A stretch of DNA of 64,000 nt from Labyrinthula sp. Ha (taxonomy: Eukaryota; Sar; Bigyra; Labyrinthulida; Labyrinthulaceae), in assembly GCA_015227615.1 (NCBI GenBank), contig JAALGZ010000021.1, positions 620,001-684,000 of the forward strand, in the 5' to 3' direction. The position numbers were made by a program, and so were the translations under genes. The stretch's first letter is position 1. Every line of letters starts with the position of its first letter. Positions 30,980 through 42,268 of the stretch are shown here, piece by piece. A model generated the notes under the pieces. The model had not been told where the DNA came from, did not search any database, and worked only from the letters and a program-made list of their open reading frames with translations.

Positions 30980-33900
30980 AGTGAGAGTATCTGTCTTCTA
31001 ACAATTTAAAGAACATTTTAAAATTAAAAAATAGCTATTGCAGTATATTTCCATCTAGATTTGCCACTAATATTTTTTATTGCTTAACAAAGACTTAATT
31101 TTATAATGAAGCATAAGAATAGGTTTCTATGCGGTATATCTTATTATAGGCAAAGAACTAGTTATATATTAGCTATTTGGTTGAAGTCCTGTCACAGATT
31201 CAACTTCAGAATAGACTCCAGGTTCAAATGTCTTTGATGTAAATATACTTTCTTTAGGTTTTGGCTTCAGAGAATTCTATACGAACTCGAAACGGAGTAA
31301 TAGTTTTCTAATGTGTTTTGTAAACCCTTTTTTCTAACTACATGTCATAATAATCATATTATAGATAAGGAAATAATTAATAAATAGAAATGTGAATTTG
31401 ACTAGTTAAATAAGACTATACTAGTTCATATTTTCTACAGAGTAATACTAAGAATTCTTACTAGCTAGAAAAACTAATTTGCTTAATATTCTTAATAAAT
31501 ATCAGAATTCATCCTGGTTTACTCTAAACTATTGGTAATTTGTCTGTGGTAAAGATTATGTTAGCCAGGTCTCATAACCTGCAAGGTGCCCAATTTGAGC
31601 TACACCTTCTAATCCTAATGAGAGTAGTAAGTGTTCTTTAATTGGCTTAATTATACTATCAATACTAATATTGCATTTTCGGTTCTCGCCCTCTCATTGG
31701 TAGAATATACAGAATGCCTGTTTTCGTTAATTCAATAATTTGATTACTCCATATCATTGTAAAATGTTTCAATTTCCAAAATTTAAATCTAAATTCAAAC
31801 CAGACTTCCAAAGATTGAAATTATATCCCTCTAAAGATGAGGAGCTTGAAGTATGTGAAGAAGAATACGAATAGTGGTTTTAATAGGTTAACTACAATTT
31901 TTAATAATATTTTAAATGAATATCTGAGTGATTTTTTGCTGAATTTGTATAAAAGATGTTGACGAAATATATATATATGAGTTTATGTCTCCTCGAGTGT
32001 TTATTGGAACATATTCTAGAGCTAGGGTTTGTTTAAACGAATTAAGTTAATCTTTTTCTCTATTTAAGATAGTTTACGAATGGTTAATGATTTCTTAAGC
32101 GAGCAATTACTGGATACTATAACAACATCAAGCTATAGTTTTAGTGGAGGACTACGTATAATGGAACTGCGCCTCCATGCACATAATATTTATGAAATGC
32201 TTTTTCTACAGGCCATTCATTCCGTTAAGCTGTTGTTCTTCTTCCCCTTCAATTGTTGCAAGTGGATTACTCTTTTCTGAAAACGATTACGTAGTTCGAA
32301 TTTCGGAAAGTGGGATCAACAACTTTCTTGCAGACAAACTCCGATGAAATTTCCATAGGCTCATCGTTCCTTAGATTTCTCTGGAAACTGTAGTCGTGGC
32401 CAAATTCAGAAGACATATTTTCTTATTCCTTGAAATTTCTTCAAGATATCCAAAATATGTTGTCATTGCAACTTATGCCTATCTAATGACTCAAATTAAG
32501 AGTTTGTTAGAGCTACAAATCAAAATGGGGATCTGATAAATTTATATATTTCTTAGAGTTTCTACTTAAATCGTTCTCTGTTTCTTAATAATAGCTAGAG
32601 TATTAATATTTCAAAGACATGAAATCTCGCAATTCATTATAATAAAAATTTATTGCCAGATCATATTTCTGATATAATATTAACTTTCCTTAAGTAATGC
32701 TTAGAGATTTGAACAACTAGCTTTGATACTTGTTTAGGTATGATCCGTATTTTGATACATCTTTCGCCGTCTCCCCAAAATAATCAATTCCAATATTTAT
32801 TTGAAATTAATAAATGGTACCCACTTATACTCAAAGAGGTGTTATATTCTTCTTTCATTGTATTAGTACTGGGAAATGATGAACTCTAATTTATAGATGT
32901 TGTACTGATAACTTTTAGATCAAATTTTTCTCTTAGATAAACATTAATACTTTTGCAACTAAGTTCCTTGACTATTAAAAATCAATGATCAGAAGAAATT
33001 AATTGGGTTATTTGACTTTGACCCAAATCACCAGAAAATACTTTTTTTTTTATCTCATGACAACTCTTGTAAAATTGGATGTATGCCACAGTTTATCATT
33101 GACAACTATTAGCAGATTCTATGCTTAGTGCTGACCAATAAAATTCCTAAATATTGAGGTTTTGGGTAATTTACATATAGCCTCTATAAAGGCAATGGCT
33201 ATCACTTTCTCCTAAGTACGATCTATTATATAAGAACCAAATAGTCTCCTTCGTAAAAGAACCAATTAACTTCCCCAAAGGATTGCACATGACACAGAAC
33301 TAATAGAAAATTCAGTATATAGATTAGTTGAATATGTGGTTGCTCTTGAGATAGAGTATGAATAAATGAAGCAAGTGTTCCAATTTGAAGGATAGTTTGT
33401 TTCCTATGATTAGAAATGAATTACTGGTTTGAAGCTATGGTAATCCTGTTCAAAAAATTACTCTGCCTAGTTTGCTAAGACAATGAAGACAAATATTTGA
33501 GTATTTGGGAACTAATGGATTTGCCTGAGCTCAAATGTTAAACCATTCAGGCGAAATATATGGATGTTTTTTGTTGTTCTTCACAAATTTTCTATATTTT
33601 AGAAGTCATATTCAAAATCAGCAATTTGAGTGTCAACCCTTGATACCAAATATATACCTGGGAATATAAGCCCAGCATTTATGAAAAAAAAAATTAGTTG
33701 CTGGCTCTTCTAGGAGACGTGCTGACCCCCCCCCCCCAGTTTAGGATCAACCAAGGAAGTCTTGCCGTAATAGCAGAGAAAAAGAAGGGCCACGGTATGA
33801 AAGCCTGTACCAAAATAATAATAACTAATTAATGCACTTATTTCGAGTTCCTTGTAAAATAAAAATTTACTTTATTGATTATAAGAGAAATTATCAAAAT

Positions 33901-36253
33901 ATAGGGACAGACGGCTAAGATACAAGAGAAAAAGAGCCAAGAAATAAGAACAAAGGTAGAAAGAATTAAATTATAGCGCTTAGACTATTCCGTATATTAT
34001 CACTGTTAATTTTACCCTCACATACAGGAACAATACTAGTTTAGATACAGTAGAAAACTCTGCTAGTTGATATTAGTGTTATCAGTCGATATTTTGCGTA
34101 AGCGTTAAAATGCAAATTCAGAATATTTTAACGGCAGGTTTGCAATTATAATGGTTCTTATAGTGTATGGAAGTCAAGGGTATCATTAGTTTAAAAAATT
34201 TTCTAGTCATGTGCTGAAGAGTCTTCCATGCAAGGATGTCATGTTCTTTATATATGATCGGGAGAGAAAGACGAGATATGATTTTTTTGCTTTATTCTAC
34301 GCTAAATTGTCCTTAAGGCATAACTTAATCCAGTATAAAGCAACAACCCTCTCAGTTGGACCGATACAGAGACTTAATCAGAAAATAGAGCTGAAATGGG
34401 AAAAGTAAAAGTTTTGTTTCTTATGACAATTCCGTTCGAGAAATCTGCAGTGAATGATTTGCTCTAGCTTTGATAACCATTGGTAGTGCAGCAATTCTTT
34501 AAGTTTTAGTCTCAAACCGACTTAAATATAATATTTCCTAGTTTTGTATTTATAGATTTTAGAGAGCTCTAAAATTTTGTTACCCACCCTCCATAAAAAC
34601 ACCATGTTTTCTGCTTATTTGTACTCTGAGATTATTCTACACTTAAGTTTTATTTCTTACTTTCTTGTAGCTTTCAATGAATTGGCCATTTTTATTCACA
34701 CGCACTAAAACATAACGAAAGTAACGGAATTAAAAAGATCTTTGTATTGGAGATAGGGGCACGGATTTAAAGATTATTAAACACTCATCCAAAGCTTTTT
34801 CCGAAAGTACAGAAAAGAAAGTGAGCCTGGGTAATATTTGGTACCAGTTTATCGAGGACTGGGGCTATGCTAGAGAATTTGGTTAAGAAGTTTTGTTAGA
34901 CTATAGAGCAAGGAACGCACAATTCACTGTGAAATTGATTATATATTTTGGAAAAATAAAAAAAAAATAATTATAATGTAATCGTGGAATTTAGATGAGG
35001 TAGTGAGTATCATCTGATTTTCTGCCTGAAGAGGAATTTTACTTTCATTATCGAGCTCTTGGTTTCTTAAGAAATGATAGAATCATTTTGAAGTAGTTGC
35101 AGTGATGATATTTTCAGTTTTCGACAAACAAAATCAAGCTAAAAGCCTCTAGCTAGGAATACAAACTTGGAATCACACTTCTCACTTCGGGCTTCCAATT
35201 CTTGAACAGAGCGCCAACGGTAAGAATTGAAGTGTGTTGTATATGACTATAATGATGAAAGCGAAACTGATATCGCAAATTGTAAAACGGGGGCACAAAA
35301 GGTATAATTATGGTTCATTTTGTTCAGGTATAAATAAACAAGAATCTTTCGTTTTTCTATTCACCTCGAATAAATTTTAATTTATAGCATGTTCTAATAC
35401 ACTTCGCGAAGGATATGGGCTGAAAAGAAATAGTATCACTTAAATTAACATTCGGCTAATAGGTAAAGATTCTGTAGTTACACAAAATATTTTCGAAAAC
35501 TTATCAGGAAATCTAAAATGTTTCCAATGCTCTTGTTATGTAGTTATACGATCAACCGGGGGTCAGAAGTATTTGTTGTTACCATAGGAAATATGAAGTG
35601 ATAGTAAATTATGGTAAAACAGATCTTAGAGATGATATTAAAATCCATTACGGTTTTGTTCTTTTTCTAACTTATTTTTTCAATAAATTGTGCTTGCCTT
35701 GAATATACTATATATTGCAGAAACTTTTCCTGGTCTTCTGTCCTGTCTTTTTTCCGGTTGTTTATTTTTGGCCTTCCATAAAGTGTAAACTTTTCTTTCT
35801 ATTTACGGTTGCTATGATATTCTTTATAAGCTTTTGGATTCTCAGGTTAAGCTCCAGTTTAAGTCTCGGTTTTCATCTTCGTCCAGTGTGTTCATCTGTT
35901 TTGATAAATATGTATATATGTTTCCCCCCCCCTTCCAAAGTCCTTTATCAATTGATGTAATGCCATTGGTTCTTCTCTCATATATTTTACTTATTCTGGT
36001 ATATATTCTGATGTTTCATGTTTTATGTTATCGTTTTCTGGTTTTAGATATCTTAGGGTTGGCATTTTGGGAAATTAGAACCTCAAATTCCGTTATAGGT
36101 GACCAGATATTCTTAATAATTCAATTATGGTTATGGCGACAAAAATAGCAAAAGGTTAAGATGTCATTGTATTCAAAGTTTATAACAGAAAATTAGTTAT
36201 TTATATATAAAAACAGCATCTCTGAACCTTATCATCCTGATCAAACTCAAATT
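30980..36253. other. Gene desert
   Basis: 5.3 kb with no recognised gene apart from a doubtful 36-codon frame at 31764. A 12-base C run occurs at 33726-33737 and a 9-base C run at 35924-35932; otherwise the sequence is unstructured and AT-rich. Small frames at 32080, 34211 and 35715-36148 have no family features. Confidence 0.5.
31764..31874 (+). CDS. Possible 36-residue small protein or orphan exon
   Basis: ATG preceded by AAA, then 36 codons to TAG. The peptide has a basic/aromatic half (MFQFPKFKSKFKPDFQRLK) and an acidic half (DEELEVCEEEYE), a composition that looks coding rather than random. No family recognised. It could be a genuine small protein, an exon of a gene with tiny introns, or chance. 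Confidence 0.25.
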   Translation: MFQFPKFKSKFKPDFQRLKLYPSKDEELEVCEEEYE

Positions 36254-36325
36254 GCTCACGGAGGGGATTGAACCCTCGACATTCAGCTCATAAGACTGAT
36301 GCTCTAACCACTGAGCTACGCGAGC
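36254..36325 (-). tRNA. tRNA-Ile (anticodon UAU)
   Basis: A full 72-nt cloverleaf on the minus strand: 7-bp acceptor stem (GCTCGCG with CGTGAGC, one G-U pair), D arm GCTC/GAGC with loop AGTGGTTA, anticodon stem TCAGT/GCTGA with a U-G pair at 31-39, 7-nt loop CTTATGA, 5-nt variable loop, and T arm GAGGG-TTCAATC-CCCTC. A-box (TAGCTCAGTGG) and B-box (GGTTCAATCCC) are consensus. The loop reads C32-U33-UAU-G37-A38, so it decodes AUA as Ile; G37 instead of A37 is unusual for eukaryotic Ile tRNAs, which carry t6A at that site. No intron. A T5 tract lies about 40 nt downstream rather than immediately after. It is head to head with Rpn1, whose longest open frame begins inside the tRNA gene. Confidence 0.88.
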
Positions 36326-36420
36326 ATGTAACGTTATATTTTGTTCTGCCTAAAATGTACAACACAAATTACATAGCTAAGAACAGAATATCTATTCTTC
36401 AAGCATTAAAGCAAATAAGA
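36326..36420. promoter_or_regulatory. Shared upstream region of tRNA-Ile and Rpn1
   Basis: Only 95 bp separate the 5' end of the tRNA (-) from the chosen Rpn1 ATG (+). The Rpn1 transcript must start here or inside the tRNA gene, so pol III and pol II initiation are closely apposed. No TATA box or other site was identified with confidence. Confidence 0.4.
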
Positions 36421-39400
36421 ATGTCTGAGAAAAAGAAGGTAACAGTTGACCCAGTCTTAACAACAGACCCCTTGAAGCAAGACAATCAATCACCAAAGCC
36501 GCCTTCCAAGCAAAACCAAACTCCTGAGCCCAATGACGAACCTGAAGAAGACAAGTTACTCCGTGAAAAGTTGAATGCCAACGCGAAGAAACTCATCAAC
36601 CCTTCAACAGACAAGAAAGCGCTGCTTCGTGCGCTAAAAATTCTTGGAGAAGAAATTCAGACAGCAACGTCAAGTTTAACTTCTGTTCCTAAACCTTTGA
36701 AGTTCCTTAGTCCATACTATGGAGATCTGAAGAAAGTTCATGAGAGGAAATTGCTTGATGATAATTTTCAGAGAGATCTGTCAGATGTGTTGAGTGTTAT
36801 GGCAATGACGATGCAGGAAGAAGGGAGCAGAGAAATGCTAAAATTTAAAATGCAGGGAAACAGAAATACTTTAGGAGATGTTTGGGGACATGAATATGTG
36901 AGAACTTTGTGCGGTGAAATTTCAGAAGAATTTAATGCGCAAATTCAAGCCGAACAGGCGGATGAGTCCAAAAAGAAAGAGCTTACAGAATTAGCGCATT
37001 TAATTGTTCCTTTTTTAATGAAACAGAATACCGAAACAGAGGCGGTAGATTTGCTGTTTGAGATTGAGAATCTTGAATTTTTATTAAATGATTTTGTCGA
37101 TGAGCATAACTTTGAGCGAACCTGTTTATACTTACTTAGGTTCGCAGATTTTCTACTGGCTAGAGATGAATGGGAAAAAATTCTTGATGTCACATACGAA
37201 CTGTATTTACGAAACGAAGACTTTGCAAATGCTTTGCGAATAGGAATGAAAATGAATTCTCTGGACAAAGTTTCTGAAGTATTTGGAAAAGTAGGAATAT
37301 CAAGAAAACTGGGCAAGCAAGAGCAAAGTTTGGTCAAAAAGCAAATGGGGCTTATCTTAGGGGAACATAAAATGTTCTTATTCGAGGACGAGGACTCAGA
37401 AGAAGCAGACACAATCAACTCTTGTATATTTAATGACCAGTGGAGCCAACATTTTAGCACTTTAGCTAAGAATCTGAACATGGAACCTGCAAAGTCTCCT
37501 GAAGACGTATACAAAGAAGATGTATATGGTGACCTATCCCCAGGAAGTAGTGAAAAGCCACAGTCTGCAAGTAGGAATCTGGCTGCAACTTATGTTAATG
37601 CTTTTGTAAACTGTGCGTTTAAAACGGATAAGTTACTTGGAGAAGAAAATAAGAAAAATGAGGTGCTTTGGCCTTTCTTGAACAAAGGTTTTGGCCAAAC
37701 AGCTGCTGTAGCAAGCACTGGATTAGTGAACTTGTGGTCAACAGACATAGACACAGTTAATGAGTGGATTGAATACGATTTGAGTAAGGATCCAGAAAAT
37801 GGAAAAAAGATTGTCGCTGGTGGATTACTGGCCCTTGGTGTCGAGTTTACTGGAGTGAAGGATCAATACGGTATAACTCTTGGTCTTCTTGAAGGGCAAC
37901 TTGAAATTGCAGACGAATCCAACTATGAGGAACCTAAGTCTGCGGACGATAAAATGATTATTATTTGCGGCATGTTGGGCTTAGGTCTAGCATACTGTGG
38001 AAACCCTAATGAATCTGCAACAGACTTGATCAAAGGGCATCTGGAAAATAATAGCGACTTAGAAGTTTGCGCTTTTGCATGTATGGCTCTTGCGTTGATC
38101 CACGTTGGCTCTGGAGACTTGGAGGTTTGTACTGACATAGTAGAGCAACTAACTGAGCTGTATGACCCTGGGAATGACGGTTTTGAAGAAAGTTGGGTTA
38201 AGTTTTTTCCACTGGCTATTGGATTGATATACTTGGGTAAACAAGATGAAATTGGAGAACTAGAGGTGTTGATGCAACTAATTGAATCCACTGAGAACAC
38301 AAGTTTTGTGAAACTTGCGAAGGTTATTATTGAAGTTTGTGCATATGCTGGATCAGGTAATGTTCTGCAGGTACAAAAGCTGTTGCACCTATGTTCAGAT
38401 CATATTAATCAGGATGGTCTGAATCAGCAAGAAGTGGCTGAAAAAGAAGCAGAGAGGGAAAGGGAAGAGGCTGAGAAAGAAGCTAGAGATTTCTTGGAGC
38501 AATCTGAGGGAAAGCAAGACACTAATCAGGAGCAGAAGACTGAGCCCAAAAAACCCGCCCCCGCGCCAAGACCAGTTACAGCTGAAGATAAAGAGAAAGC
38601 TGCAAAGAAAGGAATGTTTCAGTCAGTGGCAGTGCTTGGTATTAGTCTAATTACATTTGGTGAAGGAATTGGGCGCGAAATGGCTGAACGAACCTTTCAG
38701 CATCTCTTACAGTATGGAGATTTATCAATCAGAAGAGCAATCCCACTTGCTATGGCTTTGTCGCATGTCTCAGATCCTCAATATGGCTTAATTGATATCT
38801 TGAAGAAACTTTCGCATGATGCAGATAGGAAGACACAACAGAGCGCTATCATAGCGTTGGGTCTAATGTCCGCAGGAACTACAAATTCCCGGGTTGCAGA
38901 ATTCCTAAGACATACTGCCTCTGTGCAACAGAGTGACGAGAAGATGTTGTTGCTAACAAGGCTCTCTCAAGGCCTGCTCTTCTCTGGAAAAGGACTCGTT
39001 ACGATGCAACCCTTCCACAGTGATCGAACTCTAATGAACAGGCAATCTGTGGCTAGTGTTTTGATATTCTTGTTTGCTTGTCTTGATCTGGACACAACAT
39101 TGCTTAGTGATAGATATCATTTGATGATGTACATTTTAGCTGCTGCTCTTCGACCGCGGATGATGATGACACTAAAGGAAAAAGACGATGGATCTGGCGA
39201 GCTCGAAAGTGCTAGAGTAAAAGTCCGAATAGGACAGGCGCTCGAAACTGTCGGTCAAGCAGGTAACCCGAAAAAGATAACTGGTTTCCAAGTGCAAGAA
39301 ACGCCAGTTTTGCTCAATGTTGGAGATCGAGTAGAATTAGCTACCGAAGATTACGAGACATACACTGAAGTTCTGGAAGGCCTCGTTATATTAAAAAAGA

Positions 39401-39426
39401 GCGAAGATGTTGAGATGAAAGAGTAA
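36421..39426 (+). CDS. RPN1: 26S proteasome regulatory subunit Rpn1/PSMD2
   Basis: A 1001-residue Rpn1, the scaffold of the proteasome base that binds the UBL domains of shuttle factors and ubiquitin chains. Conserved blocks run in order: SVPKPLKFLSPYYGDLK (about residue 95), VLSVMAMTMQEEGSREML, GDVWGHEYVRTLCGEI, then proteasome/cyclosome repeats such as GLVNLWSTDIDTVNEWI, GLLALGVEFTGVKDQYG, GMLGLGLAYCGNPNE and EVCAYAGSGNVLQVQKLLHLCSDHI, a charged coiled insertion (about 670-745) also present in animals, FQSVAVLGISLITFGEGIG, RRAIPLAMALSHVSDP, and the C-terminal VRIGQALETVGQAGNPKKITGFQ with TPVLL and ATEDYETYTEVLEGLVILKK. I chose ATG 36421 because the frame upstream enters the tRNA gene; an in-frame ATG at 36354 would add 22 residues starting only 28 bp from the tRNA. 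No intron; stop TAA, 32 bp from the convergent GH5 stop. Confidence 0.95.
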   Translation: MSEKKKVTVDPVLTTDPLKQDNQSPKPPSKQNQTPEPNDEPEEDKLLREKLNANAKKLINPSTDKKALLRALKILGEEIQTATSSLTSVPKPLKFLSPYYGDLKKVHERKLLDDNFQRDLSDVLSVMAMTMQEEGSREMLKFKMQGNRNTLGDVWGHEYVRTLCGEISEEFNAQIQAEQADESKKKELTELAHLIVPFLMKQNTETEAVDLLFEIENLEFLLNDFVDEHNFERTCLYLLRFADFLLARDEWEKILDVTYELYLRNEDFANALRIGMKMNSLDKVSEVFGKVGISRKLGKQEQSLVKKQMGLILGEHKMFLFEDEDSEEADTINSCIFNDQWSQHFSTLAKNLNMEPAKSPEDVYKEDVYGDLSPGSSEKPQSASRNLAATYVNAFVNCAFKTDKLLGEENKKNEVLWPFLNKGFGQTAAVASTGLVNLWSTDIDTVNEWIEYDLSKDPENGKKIVAGGLLALGVEFTGVKDQYGITLGLLEGQLEIADESNYEEPKSADDKMIIICGMLGLGLAYCGNPNESATDLIKGHLENNSDLEVCAFACMALALIHVGSGDLEVCTDIVEQLTELYDPGNDGFEESWVKFFPLAIGLIYLGKQDEIGELEVLMQLIESTENTSFVKLAKVIIEVCAYAGSGNVLQVQKLLHLCSDHINQDGLNQQEVAEKEAEREREEAEKEARDFLEQSEGKQDTNQEQKTEPKKPAPAPRPVTAEDKEKAAKKGMFQSVAVLGISLITFGEGIGREMAERTFQHLLQYGDLSIRRAIPLAMALSHVSDPQYGLIDILKKLSHDADRKTQQSAIIALGLMSAGTTNSRVAEFLRHTASVQQSDEKMLLLTRLSQGLLFSGKGLVTMQPFHSDRTLMNRQSVASVLIFLFACLDLDTTLLSDRYHLMMYILAAALRPRMMMTLKEKDDGSGELESARVKVRIGQALETVGQAGNPKKITGFQVQETPVLLNVGDRVELATEDYETYTEVLEGLVILKKSEDVEMKE

Positions 39427-39458
39427 ACTTGCTTCTCACTTATGTTTAACCTGACTCG

Positions 39459-41729
39459 TCACTTCTTGCACACCTTGATCCAGTGCTTCTTCTTACTTGC
39501 AGTATGTTTAAAAATGAGGGTTTGATTATCCCAATCAATTTCATACTCACCATCTGAAACCTTAACATTCAACTCTTTCTCAGGATACTGGTAACTTGGT
39601 AAGAAGATTAATGTTTCGTTTGTACTCAAATCTGGATCATGTGCGAACTCAAAATAAAAAGGTTTCTTGACATCGTAGGCTTCAAACTCCATCTTCTTTG
39701 GAATACCTGCAGTTCTGAAAGCATACGGTCTCACTACAACACTTAAACATCTCCCACCAGAATGCAGATCATTTTTATCAGCTATTTGGTCTGGTGAAAA
39801 AATACTTAAATCTTCAATGTTCCATAAATCACCATGTGCATTAGAATTATCAGGAGTATAATTCCATAGAGTATAACTCAAGATTGCAATATCTAATGCA
39901 TCAAGAGTTTGATTCATAGCTAAATCACACTGTTTGAAGTCAAAGTTTTTTGGATCCTTCCAAGGAGATGGTTTCATGTTGAAAGGAATCCCAGTTTCTC
40001 CGATTAATGTAGGACACAAACCTTCACCAACAGTTGCTTCATTTATAATTGTCTGAAAATATTTAGCATCAACTTTATCAAATGGTTTTGTATTTGCTGT
40101 CAAGTTAAATCTAAGCCCGAAAATTCCTAAATTAGGATTTACATGAACGTACTTTCGAAACTTTTGAGCCATAAGAACAAGTCCATTATAATAGTGTTTT
40201 GCATAAATAAAATTTGTATCACCAGCTTGTTCTACAGAAATGTCTGTTTTTTCTGCTTCTAAAGCTTTTGTCAAACTTAAAATTGGTTCATAAAAAACAA
40301 CTGCATCAGGAATTATTGATTGAACGGCATCTCGAACTTTGAGAAAAAATGGAACAGCGTAATCATTCTGTAACTCAATTTCTACATCTGTTCCTGGTTT
40401 TAGCATAAAATATTTTTCTTTACCTTTATTTAGAGTAAAGTTTTTTCCTGATTTGTCCATTGAGTACAATCCAGCTTGAAACCAAACACACGATTTTGGT
40501 CCATTCTTCCAAACGCAAACTTTCTTTGTATTGAGTTTTTTTCTTCCTCCATACTCAAGTAAAGATTTAAAGTAATTAACTTCAATAGTTTCGCCTAATC
40601 CACTTAAAATTGCCTGCCATGGACTTAATCTAGTGCCTAAAAAAAGAGGCGAAGAACTAATGTCGATCATGTTCTGTTCCAAAAACCCAACACTTGGTTC
40701 ATTTAGAGTATCAAAACCAATTACGTTTGGTAAATGCTTTACTTTTTCAGCTACTTTCTTCATCATTTCACAATATTTTCCTTGCAAGTAATCTTGTGCA
40801 GTCTCGCCTTCAATTTTAAAATTAGGTGCGAAATCATTCCCTGCAAAAAATAGAGTCCACATTGTTGCGTTCACTAATCTGAAGTAATTTGTAGCCCAAT
40901 GCATCCTTTTGTAAGATGATTGTTCTTTTTGTTGGGTAAAACAACCTCCAGCAACTTCCATTAACTCTAAATCAAAACCTACTTTTTCCAATGTCCAAGA
41001 TGGTGCACCATCTCCACCAGTAAATCTACTCCAAACATCTTGATGTGGATCAATAAAAACTGAAATTCCATACTCATGGCACTTAGTTAAAAACTTTTCC
41101 AAGTAGTCCAAATATTCTTCATCATAAATTCCAGGTCCTTCATGTTCAACTGCTTCCCAAGTAATTAAAAATCGCAAAAATGTTAATCCCCATGATCTCA
41201 ATCTCGCTAAGTGAAAATCTGCTTCTTCTAACGGACATGGTCTTCCCACAAAACTAACCCCTTTTGAACCGTTAATCAGATCCAGAGAACCTGGAACGAA
41301 CGTGTTTCCATCAGGAGTTGTGGGAACCTTTGTAGCACCTGAAAGATTAACACCTCGAAGAAGAACTCGTCGTCCTAGTTTGTCTAGAACAAAAGTCGTG
41401 TTCTTGCAATTGATTTCGTCTCTTGTGATTTGAGCGGGGGATTTCGGGAATGTTTCGGGGGCGTTGATGTTGATTACTTCGAATTTTCCAGGAACTTGTG
41501 GGAAAGAATCAGCCCAAGTAAGGTAATAAAAGTAAGCAAGAACTGAAAATGCACCAAGTATAGTCATTACTATTGTTGCGACAGCCGAAAAAGTAAGAGT
41601 AAGAGGTAGGACTATAAGTGCGGCTCCAATTAGTAGAAATGGCAAGAAAAAATAATATTCCAGTGGAACAGTGTTGATGATGTTCAATAATTGAAATAAA
41701 AACATGGGAAGGTCTTTAACATCTTTCAT
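39459..41729 (-). CDS. Membrane-anchored GH5_12 beta-glucosidase (EGCrP-like glucosylceramidase/sterylglucosidase)
   Basis: A 756-residue glycoside hydrolase family 5, close in motifs to fungal EGCrP1/EGCrP2 (subfamily 12), which cleave glucosylceramide or sterol glucosides. Landmarks: LRGVNLSGATKVP (about 124-136), RPCPLEEADFHLARLRSWGLTFLRFLITWEAVEHEGPG (163-200), the HQDVWSRFTGGDGAPSW loop (229-245), GFDTLNEPSVG with acid/base Glu344, AKHYYNG (510-515), and LIGETGIPF with nucleophile Glu578. A C-terminal beta-sandwich-like part (about 650-756) follows. Unlike the soluble fungal enzymes it has two long hydrophobic segments at residues about 20-47 and 48-70, so it is probably anchored to a membrane, with several N-x-S/T sites compatible with a lumenal or outside catalytic domain (inference). 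Between strand motifs there are insertions relative to fungal forms. No intron; stop TGA; converges with Rpn1. Confidence 0.88.
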   Translation of the reverse strand: MKDVKDLPMFLFQLLNIINTVPLEYYFFLPFLLIGAALIVLPLTLTFSAVATIVMTILGAFSVLAYFYYLTWADSFPQVPGKFEVININAPETFPKSPAQITRDEINCKNTTFVLDKLGRRVLLRGVNLSGATKVPTTPDGNTFVPGSLDLINGSKGVSFVGRPCPLEEADFHLARLRSWGLTFLRFLITWEAVEHEGPGIYDEEYLDYLEKFLTKCHEYGISVFIDPHQDVWSRFTGGDGAPSWTLEKVGFDLELMEVAGGCFTQQKEQSSYKRMHWATNYFRLVNATMWTLFFAGNDFAPNFKIEGETAQDYLQGKYCEMMKKVAEKVKHLPNVIGFDTLNEPSVGFLEQNMIDISSSPLFLGTRLSPWQAILSGLGETIEVNYFKSLLEYGGRKKLNTKKVCVWKNGPKSCVWFQAGLYSMDKSGKNFTLNKGKEKYFMLKPGTDVEIELQNDYAVPFFLKVRDAVQSIIPDAVVFYEPILSLTKALEAEKTDISVEQAGDTNFIYAKHYYNGLVLMAQKFRKYVHVNPNLGIFGLRFNLTANTKPFDKVDAKYFQTIINEATVGEGLCPTLIGETGIPFNMKPSPWKDPKNFDFKQCDLAMNQTLDALDIAILSYTLWNYTPDNSNAHGDLWNIEDLSIFSPDQIADKNDLHSGGRCLSVVVRPYAFRTAGIPKKMEFEAYDVKKPFYFEFAHDPDLSTNETLIFLPSYQYPEKELNVKVSDGEYEIDWDNQTLIFKHTASKKKHWIKVCKK

Positions 41730-42253
41730 TGATTTCTTTGTAATTATTTCAGTTGTTTTCCTTTAAGAGGGGTGAAAATAGAAAGTACAATTTCTATGGT
41801 AATGCAATCTTGTATTGATAAAATATTATAAACTTCGCTTAAATAGATTTTTCATAGCTGTCCTGTTTTGTCCCGCATGATATAATTGGATAAACTGATT
41901 TCCCAAAATATTAATTACTTAGATATTAAGACAAAAAATATTAAAATAAAAAATCATGAAAGAATAAGTAAAGACAAAACTAAATAGGACACCTGAAGCA
42001 TTACTCATAGTTCATGATTCTTTGTTTTTAAATAATTCATAGAGAAAAATCAAATTAGCGAGATTTAATACCATTTGAAATAATATGTAATGTTCTATCA
42101 GTGTAATATCTCAAAGTAGATAAGTTCTATTGTACGAGACGATCCAATAGAAAGCTTATGCTACGAAATCAAGGCAATTAATACTCAACTCACAACCACC
42201 AGAATAAAAAACCTGAAGAAGGAATAAAGTGCTGATAAACTTCGCAGGAGTAT

Positions 42254-42268
42254 AGAGTGAGTACTATT
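42254..42268. repeat. Target-site duplication, left copy (15 bp)
   Basis: The 15-mer agagtgagtactatt occurs here and again at 42527-42541, flanking a GC-richer 258-bp segment. Perfect identity over 15 bp, a length typical of LINE-driven insertion, marks the two copies as a target-site duplication. Confidence 0.8.

Noticed and set aside
33726-33737. C12 run as the end of another SINE copy
   Set aside because: No A tail, no flanking duplication, and no sequence shared with the 42.3 kb element was seen.
36268-36420. N-terminal extension of Rpn1 into the tRNA gene
   Set aside because: The first codons lie inside a well-formed tRNA; a start at 36421 matches family N-termini better.
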